From Acinetobacter colistiniresistens (GTDB taxonomy: Bacteria; Pseudomonadota; Gammaproteobacteria; Pseudomonadales; Moraxellaceae), in assembly GCF_024582815.1 (NCBI RefSeq), contig NZ_CP102099.1:1798001-1862000 (forward strand): a DNA stretch of 64,000 bases, in the 5' to 3' direction. The notes under the pieces were generated by a model, which ran no database searches, was not told the origin of the DNA, and saw nothing but the letters and a program-made list of their open reading frames with translations. The stretch's first letter is position 1. Every line of letters begins with the position of its first letter. Shown piece by piece: positions 56,901-62,956 of the stretch. The position numbers and the translations under genes were made by a program.

Positions 56901-59886
56901 AGATGCTGCAACCAAAGCGAAAACAACCATTACAGCGGGTGATAACGTGGTTGTAACCCCAACAACCAATGCCGATGGCTCAAGCAACTATCAAGTCGCG
57001 ACTGCAAAAGACGTGAATTTCGATAAAGTGACTGTAGGCAGTGTGGTGGTTGATAAAGCGACCAATACGATTAACGGTTTAAGTAACAAGACTTGGAACG
57101 GTACAGCGGTATCAGGTCAGGCAGCGACAGAAGATCAATTGGCAGCAGTGGATAGCAAGTTAGGTGGTTTGGATGATGCAGCGGTTAAATACGATGACCC
57201 AACGACCAAAGACAAAATCACATTAGCTGGAGTAGGTGGCACAACGATCACTAACGTGAAAGCAGGTGCGGTAAACTCAACTTCGACTGATGCAATCAAC
57301 GGCAGCCAGTTACACGGTGTCGCGGATAGCGTCAAGAATGCAATTGGTGGTTCAACTACAATTGATGCAACCACAGGTGCGATCACGACCAGTAACATTG
57401 GTGGCACAGGTTCGAACACCATTGATGGTGCAATCACCAGCGTTAAAGATGCTGCAACCAAAGCGAAAACAACCGTTACAGCGGGTGATAACGTGGTTGT
57501 AACCCCAACGACCAATGCTGATGGTTCAAGCAACTATCAAGTCGCGACTGCAAAAGACGTGAACTTCGATAAAGTCACTGTAGGCAGTGTAGTGGTTGAT
57601 AAGGCAAGCAATACCATTGAAGGCCTGAGCAATAAAGACATTACAGCCAGTGATTTTGCAACCAAAGGCAGAGCGGCAACTGAAGAGCAATTGAAAGTTG
57701 CAATCAGTAGCAATATCACTGAAGTTGTTGATGGTAATGGCAACAAAGTCAATATCATTGACCAAATTGTAAATACCAAACCAGACAACAAAAACCAAGA
57801 TTCATTGTTCTTAACCTACGATAAGCAAGGCCAAGAAACCACAGATCGCCTGACGATTGGACAAACGGTTCAGAAGATGAATACCGACGGGATTAAGTTC
57901 TTCCATACCAATGCCGATACCTCAAAAGGTGATCTAGGGGCAACCAATGACTCAAGTGCTGGTGGTCTCAACTCTACAGCGATTGGCGTAAATGCAATTG
58001 TTTCAACAGGCGCAGACAGTGCAGTGGCTTTAGGTCACAGCAGTAAAGCTGGAGGCAAAGAGTCTATTGCAATTGGTAAAGGCGCCGAAGCAACAGGCCT
58101 GCAATCTATCAGTATTGGTACGGGTAACAAAGTGAAAGGTGATCACTCAGGTGCGATTGGTGATCCAACGATTGTGGATGGTGCAAACAGTTATTCTGTA
58201 GGTAATAACAATCAGGTACTGACAGATGATACCTTTGTACTTGGTAACAATGTGACCAAAACAGTGGCTGGCTCAGTTGTATTAGGGAGTGGTTCTGCTG
58301 CAACAACTGGTGCTGGTGTTGCAGGTTATGCATTGTCCGCTGTGACAGGCGCAGACAAAGCGGCCATTGATAAGACGACATCAACGACAGGTGCGGTTGC
58401 AGTTGGTGATGCTGCAAATGGAATTTATCGCCAGATCACAGGTGTTGCGGCAGGTAGTGCAGATGCAGATGCCGTGAACGTTGCACAATTGAAAGCGGTA
58501 GGCAATCAAGTTGTAACTACACAGAACACACTTGTGAATAGCTTGGGTGGTAATGCTACGGTCAATGCCGATGGCACCATTACCGGACCGACTTATAATG
58601 TGGCTCAAGGGAAACAGACTAATGTTGGTGATGCATTAACGGCACTCGACAAAGCCATTGGCACGGTAGGAACAACCTCTAAAACGACGGTGACCAATGG
58701 TCAGAATATTGTTGTGAATAAGAGCAAGAATGCAGACGGTTCAGATAACTATGAGGTTGCTACAGCCAAAGACTTAACGGTTGATTCTGTGACAGCAGGC
58801 AATACGGTTCTGAATAATGCTGGAATCAACATCGGTAACAATGCAGTTGTGTTGAACAATACTGGTTTAATCATTGCAGGTGGTCCAAGTGTCACGACCC
58901 AAGGGATCAATGCTGGGAATAAACAGATCAGCAATGTTGCAGCGGGTACCAATGCAACAGATGCCGTGAACAAGGGCCAATTGGATAGTGCAATTAGCAA
59001 TGTGAATAACAATGTGAATGAGCTTTCCAATAATGCAGTGAAATACGACGATGCATCAAAAGACAAGATCACACTGGGTGGTACTAATGGAACAACCATT
59101 ACCAATGTGAAAGACGGTAATATTGCTCAAGGCTCTAAAGATGCGGTGAATGGTGGGCAAGTTGCGCAAATCAGAGATGATTTGCAAGGGCAAATTACTA
59201 ACAATACCAATAATATTAATAACATTAAAAATGATATTAATAATGGTACGGTGGGTCTGGTTAAACAGGCAAATAGTAGTGCTGAAGTTACCGTTGCCAA
59301 AGATACTGGCGGTACTAAAGTTAATGTTGCTGGTACCGATGGTAATCGTGTTGTCACTGGTGTTAAAGATGGTGCAATCAATAAAACATCTACAGATGCA
59401 ATCAATGGCTCTCAATTAAATGCAACAAATCAAAAAGTTGTTGAGTTCTTAGGTGGCGGTGCTGGTTATGACAACATTACCAATAGCTTTACCAATCCAA
59501 CGTATAACGTAGGCGGTAAGGACTATAACAATGTGGGTGGAGCAGTTGATGCATTGAATAAGGCAGATCAGGCATTGAATAGCAAAATTGACAATGTAAG
59601 TAATCGTCTTGAACAAGCCTTCTACTCGACTAATCAACGTATTGATGATGTAGAGAAAAAGGCCAATGCAGGTATTGCTGCGGCAATGGCACTGGAAGCA
59701 GCGCCATACATTGCAGGTAAATATACTTACTCAGCAGGTGCTTCTTATCATGGTGGTGAAAATGCAGTCGGCGTCACCTTACGTAAAACTGCAGATAATG
59801 GTCGTTGGTCAATCACAGGGGGGGTAGCTGCTGCATCTCAAGGTGATCCAAGTGTACGTATCGGTATCAGTGGCGTAATTGACTAA
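44980..59886 (+). CDS. ata: Giant trimeric autotransporter adhesin (Ata/AtaA-like), 4,968 residues
   Basis: The N-terminus is an ESPR extended signal ([21 protein letters not shown]) plus hydrophobic core, with cleavage near residue 72 (VYA|G). A YadA-type head of left-handed coil repeats covers about residues 145-510 ([18 protein letters not shown]), then a neck ([20 protein letters not shown]). A very long stalk with FGG-like ([17 protein letters not shown]), Trp-ring-like ([15 protein letters not shown]), YDD-like ([13 protein letters not shown]) and DALL-like modules runs from about 560 to 4225. A second, membrane-proximal head (about 4328-4437), another neck and stalk and the YadA anchor (last 100 residues, ending RIGISGVID) follow. 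The double-head layout and the following tpgA recall AtaA of strain Tol 5 (3,630 residues), but this protein is longer. It should form a homotrimeric surface fibre mediating adhesion and biofilm. The middle is built of tandem DNA repeats, listed separately. Confidence 0.95.
   Translation: [4968 protein letters not shown]
47077..49205 (+). repeat. 873-bp tandem repeat, two full copies and part of a third (block A)
   Basis: Copies begin at 47077, 47950 and 48823 (the ACAGGCATCAATGCGGGTAA landmark), exactly 873 bp or 291 codons apart. The first two look identical over their whole length. The third follows the unit for about 380 bp (to the GGVQLGL codons near 49200), with some silent differences, then switches into the next repeat family. 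The unit encodes a DALL-like segment, an FGG-like segment, a Trp-ring-like segment and a short coil with [20 protein letters not shown]. Confidence 0.95.
49486..55245 (+). repeat. Alternating 522-bp (Y) and 594-bp (X) stalk repeats
   Basis: Y units ([20 protein letters not shown]...) start at 49486, 51196, 52312, 53428 and 54544. X units ([20 protein letters not shown]...) start at 50008, 50602, 51718, 52834, 53950 and 55066. The order is Y X X Y X Y X Y X Y X, so the composite XY unit of 1,116 bp (372 codons) recurs four times in a row from 50602 to 55065, and one Y is missing between the first two X units. X and Y share their last 270 or so bases ([22 protein letters not shown]...TNVKAG). 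The copies in the middle appear nearly identical at the DNA level; changes gather at the outer copies. The sixth X leads into block Z. Confidence 0.95.
55246..57660 (+). repeat. 546-555-bp stalk repeats (block Z)
   Basis: The landmark DAATKAKTT(V/I)TAGDNVVV starts at 55246, 55801, 56356, 56902 and 57448, giving periods of 555, 555, 546 and 546 bp. The shorter period comes from replacing [39 protein letters not shown] with the shorter YDD segment of block X/Y. This indicates exchange between the blocks. The last copy leaves the repeat at [23 protein letters not shown]. These copies differ by scattered silent changes and look older than the X/Y units. Confidence 0.9.
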
Positions 59887-59899
59887 GGGTTCATTATTC

Positions 59900-59921
59900 A
59901 GGAGAGCCTTTAGGCTCTCCT
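59900..59921 (+). other. 9-bp hairpin between adhesin and tpgA copy 2
   Basis: AGGAGAGCC / GGCTCTCCT with loop TTTA, 14 nt after the adhesin stop and without a T tract. It matches in place and in its GGAGAG/CTCTCC core the hairpin at 43731-43757. Confidence 0.65.
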
Positions 59922-59950
59922 CATCTCCAATAGATAAAGAGAGTTAAAAT

Positions 59951-60745
59951 ATGAAAAATATGATGATAAAAGTATTGCTTGTTGGGCTCGTTTCAAGTTT
60001 ACCGATGATGGCATTTGCAGCAAGTGATGAGGCTGTGGTTCAACAAGAAGAAATCAAATTTCCAGCGGTTGAAAAGAGCTACCTGAAGCAAGTAAATCGT
60101 TATGAATATGATAATGTTGCTCGTTTGGGAACTGGTTTAACCAAGGATCAAATCCGGCATATCTTGGGCAATCCTCAATTTAGCGAAGGTATATTTTTTG
60201 TCAAAACCTGGAATTATGTACTAGATATTCGTCAACCAAATAGCCAAGACTATTTGCGTTGTCAGTTGCGTATAGATTTTGATAAAAAATCATTGTCAGA
60301 GCGTTTGTCGTGGAAAGGCGAAGCGTGTGAGGGTTTAATGGCTTGGGGGGCAAATAATCAAGTTCCAGCAGATACCAATTTAAATAGCTTACGCTCATCA
60401 AGTGTATTTTTTGCATTCGATCGATCAAATGCAAATGCAATTGAACAAGGTTCAAGCTCAGTTGCAGCAATTGCTCAACGCATTAAGCAAGCACCATCGA
60501 ATAGTCCTGTGATTGTTGCTGGCTTTGCAGATCCTTTAGGTAAATTTGCTTATAACCATCAACTATCGGCGCAACGAGCCAATACCGTTGCTAAGCTATT
60601 GGTGAATGAAGGGATTGATGCAAATCGAATTCAAATTCAAGCCAATAGCCAAACTGATTTATACCAGCAGTGTGCTGGACATAAGGCCAATCGCCAACTT
60701 GTTGGGTGCTTAGCTCCAAATCGACGTGTTAACGTGAGTTGGTAA
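59951..60745 (+). CDS. tpgA: TpgA-like periplasmic partner of the giant adhesin (copy 2)
   Basis: The 264-residue protein has signal peptide [23 protein letters not shown], a SmpA/BamE-like domain ([38 protein letters not shown]) and an OmpA-like peptidoglycan-binding domain ([31 protein letters not shown]). It lies 64 bp after the adhesin with a hairpin between and its own AAAGAGAG ribosome-binding site. As in Tol 5, it should bind the adhesin anchor and peptidoglycan and is probably cotranscribed. Signal peptides and early residues differ from copy 1, whereas the domains are highly similar. Confidence 0.9.
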   Translation: MKNMMIKVLLVGLVSSLPMMAFAASDEAVVQQEEIKFPAVEKSYLKQVNRYEYDNVARLGTGLTKDQIRHILGNPQFSEGIFFVKTWNYVLDIRQPNSQDYLRCQLRIDFDKKSLSERLSWKGEACEGLMAWGANNQVPADTNLNSLRSSSVFFAFDRSNANAIEQGSSSVAAIAQRIKQAPSNSPVIVAGFADPLGKFAYNHQLSAQRANTVAKLLVNEGIDANRIQIQANSQTDLYQQCAGHKANRQLVGCLAPNRRVNVSW

Positions 60746-60758
60746 TCCATCTTCATTC

Positions 60759-60787
60759 AAAATGGCTCCTTTAAAGGAGCCATTTTT
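60759..60787 (+). terminator. Terminator after tpgA copy 2
   Basis: AAAATGGCTCCTTT / AAAGGAGCCATTTT is a perfect palindrome followed by Ts. Confidence 0.9.
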
Positions 60788-61194
60788 ATACAGATAGAAA
60801 TTTATTAAAAATTATTATTTTTCAATCATATATTGATTATTTTTACAATTGGTCAAGAATTCTAATCCAGAGTTTAGTAAGAACTGAGATATAAGAATCG
60901 CTAAATATTTAATATTGTTGATTTTTATTTATATAATTTACTTTTTAGAGTAGCTCCCATAAATGGTCATTTATGTGAACTGTCTGACAAAAGATACGGA
61001 ATCGTTTAAAAAATAGTCTAAAATATTGGCTGTGAGCTAACATCTTCAGATGTCAGTTTCATGTATTTAAATAATTTAAATGAGTATTTTTTGCTGATGA
61101 GTAGTCGCGATTAAACTGCTATTCAAGATGATATGAACTTATCGAACTAATCAAGATACTCAGTATTTGCAAACTTTTCAAAGAGGGTAGAACC
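60788..61194. promoter_or_regulatory. AT-rich gap with inverted repeat CATAAATG-GT-CATTTATG
   Basis: The repeat at 60958-60975 has perfect 8-bp arms and a 2-nt spacer, the form of an operator for a small dimeric regulator. A second small one, ACATCT-TC-AGATGT, lies near 61040-61055. No gene of usable length or RNA was recognised. The region leads to the 66-codon gene at 61195. Confidence 0.3.
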
Positions 61195-61395
61195 ATGTTG
61201 GAATCAAAGAAACTGATTGTGCTTGATCAGATGCTAATCTTAACCAAAGAAGGTAAACATGACTTGGTTTATGAAAATAATACTTTACTTAAAGTAAAAA
61301 TGATTTCGAATCAGCATATCGTGGTGGAAGATGATCACCAAACTAGTTTTCTATTAAAGCGACAAGATGAAAACGTAATTTGGTCATTTATTTAA
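61195..61395 (+). CDS. Small hypothetical protein, 66 residues
   Basis: The ATG follows GAGGG by 8 nt. The sequence (MLESKKLIVLDQMLILTKEGKHDLVYENNTLLKVKMISNQHIVVEDDHQTSFLLKR...) looks like a small beta-rich cytoplasmic domain. The family is not recognised. The insertion sequence starts right after its stop codon: the 8-bp target duplication begins at the last base of the TAA, so the coding frame is intact. Confidence 0.55.
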   Translation: MLESKKLIVLDQMLILTKEGKHDLVYENNTLLKVKMISNQHIVVEDDHQTSFLLKRQDENVIWSFI

Positions 61396-61402
61396 GGAAA
61401 GA

Positions 61403-62718
61403 GAGCCTGTAAATTATTTTGTGTAAGTTCCATTTTTTATAAATGATCTTTTAATCGATCATCGAACTGAATCGTAAACCAATTCATTGCTAAACGCCAA
61501 TTTTGAATTGGCATCGTCCATTTCTTCGCAGCATTTGATGTTGCTAAGTAAATGACCTTCTTTACTGAGTCATCAGATGAAAAGATTTTCCTCTTCTTCG
61601 TTGAATGGCGTATTACGCTATTCAACGACTCAATCGCATTTGTTGTATAAATTGCATGACGTATTTCGGCTGGATAGCTAAAGATCGTTCGGATATTTTC
61701 CCAATTGGCCCGCCAGGATTCTCCAATTTTGGGATACTGGTGATTCCATTGATCACAGAAGATGTCTAGGGACTTTAAAGCATTTTCCTCTGTACTTGCC
61801 TGATAAATCGCTTTCAGACCCGAGGTAACAGCCTTGTAGTCTTTCCAGCTTACAAATCTCAGGCTATTGCGTACAACATGCACGATACACAGTTGAATAT
61901 CAGTATGAGGGTAAACGGAGGCTATCGCGTCAGGAAAGCCTTTTAATCCATCTACACAGGCAACAAGAATATCCTGTACTCCTCGATTTTTTAGCTCTGT
62001 CATGACTGACAGCCAGAATTTGGCACCTTCTGTCTGAGCAATCCACATACCCAGTAATTCTTTTTGTCCATCCATATTGATGCCTAAAGCAAGGTATACG
62101 GACTTGTTAATCACATTGGAGTGCTGACGGACTTTGACAACAATACAGTCAAGATAGACAACAGGATAAAGGCTATCTAAGGCTCTATTTTGCCACTCAG
62201 TCACTTGCTCAATCACAGCATCGGTAACTTTGCTGATGAGAGATGCTGAGACATCGGCATCGTACATTTCTTTGAAGAAGGCTACAATTTCCCTATTAGT
62301 CATTCCTTTTGCATACAGTGAGAGGATTTGGTCATCCATACTGGTGATGCGTGTTTGGTGCTTTTGATAATTTGTGGCTCAAATGAACCTTCTCGATCAC
62401 GGGGAATATCTAAAGCCAGTTGTCCATCTTGAGTTGTAATGGTTTTAGAACTAAACCCATTACGGCTATTTGAGCCTTTCCTGGACTGATGCTTTTCATA
62501 ACCGAGATGGTCTGAAAGTTCAGTATTGAGTGCAGTTTCAATCATGAATTTTTAAAGACTGCTGTCATTTGGTTTAAGTCTTCTGGTGTTTTTAGACCTT
62601 TAGCCAATTCGGCAGCCATACTTTTGATTGTTGCTTCATCCATGTGAAGTACCTTTTGTAATTATCCTCTGAAGGATAAATGAAAATTAAGTACTTACAC
62701 AAAATTTAGAACAGTCCC
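61403..62718 (-). mobile_element. IS256-family insertion sequence, 1,316 bp, with 8-bp target duplication
   Basis: Imperfect terminal inverted repeats of about 26 bp bound the element: the left end starts GAGCCTGT and contains TTTTGTGTAAGT (61403-61428); the right end (62693-62718) reads GGGACTGT...TTTTGTGTAAGT on the minus strand. The 8-bp sequence AGGAAAGA flanks it on both sides (61395-61402 and 62719-62726), as expected for IS256-family target duplications. The clean duplication indicates a simple, fairly recent insertion. The transposase gene is damaged. Confidence 0.93.
61437..62643 (-). pseudogene. IS256-family transposase, two single-base frameshifts
   Basis: The gene begins at ATG 62643 (MDEATIKSMAAELAKG). 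It loses frame at the A run at 62549-62553, where the family would read VFKKFMIETAL, and again at the A run at 62362-62365, where QIIKKHQTRIT would be expected. Restoring one A at each point gives 1,209 nt, that is 402 codons plus stop, the normal IS256 size. The DDE residues survive in the last fragment (YLDCIVVKV, ACVDGLKGF, TTNAIESLN). As read, no complete transposase can be made. IS256 elements are not known to use programmed frameshifting, so these are mutations or homopolymer sequencing errors. Confidence 0.9.
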
Positions 62719-62847
62719 AGGAAAGAATGACCCGCATTTAAATGTTGAAAAACTATTAAAAATATAGATTATTCAAATGCTTGTTTGTATATGTGTTTAT
62801 ATCCTATGGATGCATTCATTTTTATAAAATGAGTAATGGTTCTAACT

Positions 62848-62877
62848 TTGACCGAATTGACACCATCCAAATAAAAT
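62848..62877 (+). promoter_or_regulatory. Candidate sigma-70 promoter of the AdeT-like gene
   Basis: TTGACC (62848-62853) and TAAAAT (62872-62877) are 18 bp apart, about 80 bp before the start codon at 62957, just right of the insertion sequence. Confidence 0.4.
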
Positions 62878-62956
62878 CAGTCAATTCTATTTTTATGCGT
62901 TGTTCTTACATTGGATAAAGACTATTGGGAAATAGCTCGCTAAGGATGGACTAACA

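Noticed and set aside
47163..57798. Many open frames of 60-135 codons on the minus strand, and some plus-strand ones, recurring at regular intervals inside the adhesin gene
   Set aside because: They are shadows of the repeats: the same stop-free stretch is copied with each unit. Their composition is that of antisense Ala/Thr/Val codons, and they have no ribosome-binding sites.
61437..62643. Programmed ribosomal frameshifting in the transposase
   Set aside because: Two shifts would be needed, both at simple A runs, and IS256-family transposases are made from one frame. Mutation or sequencing error explains it better.
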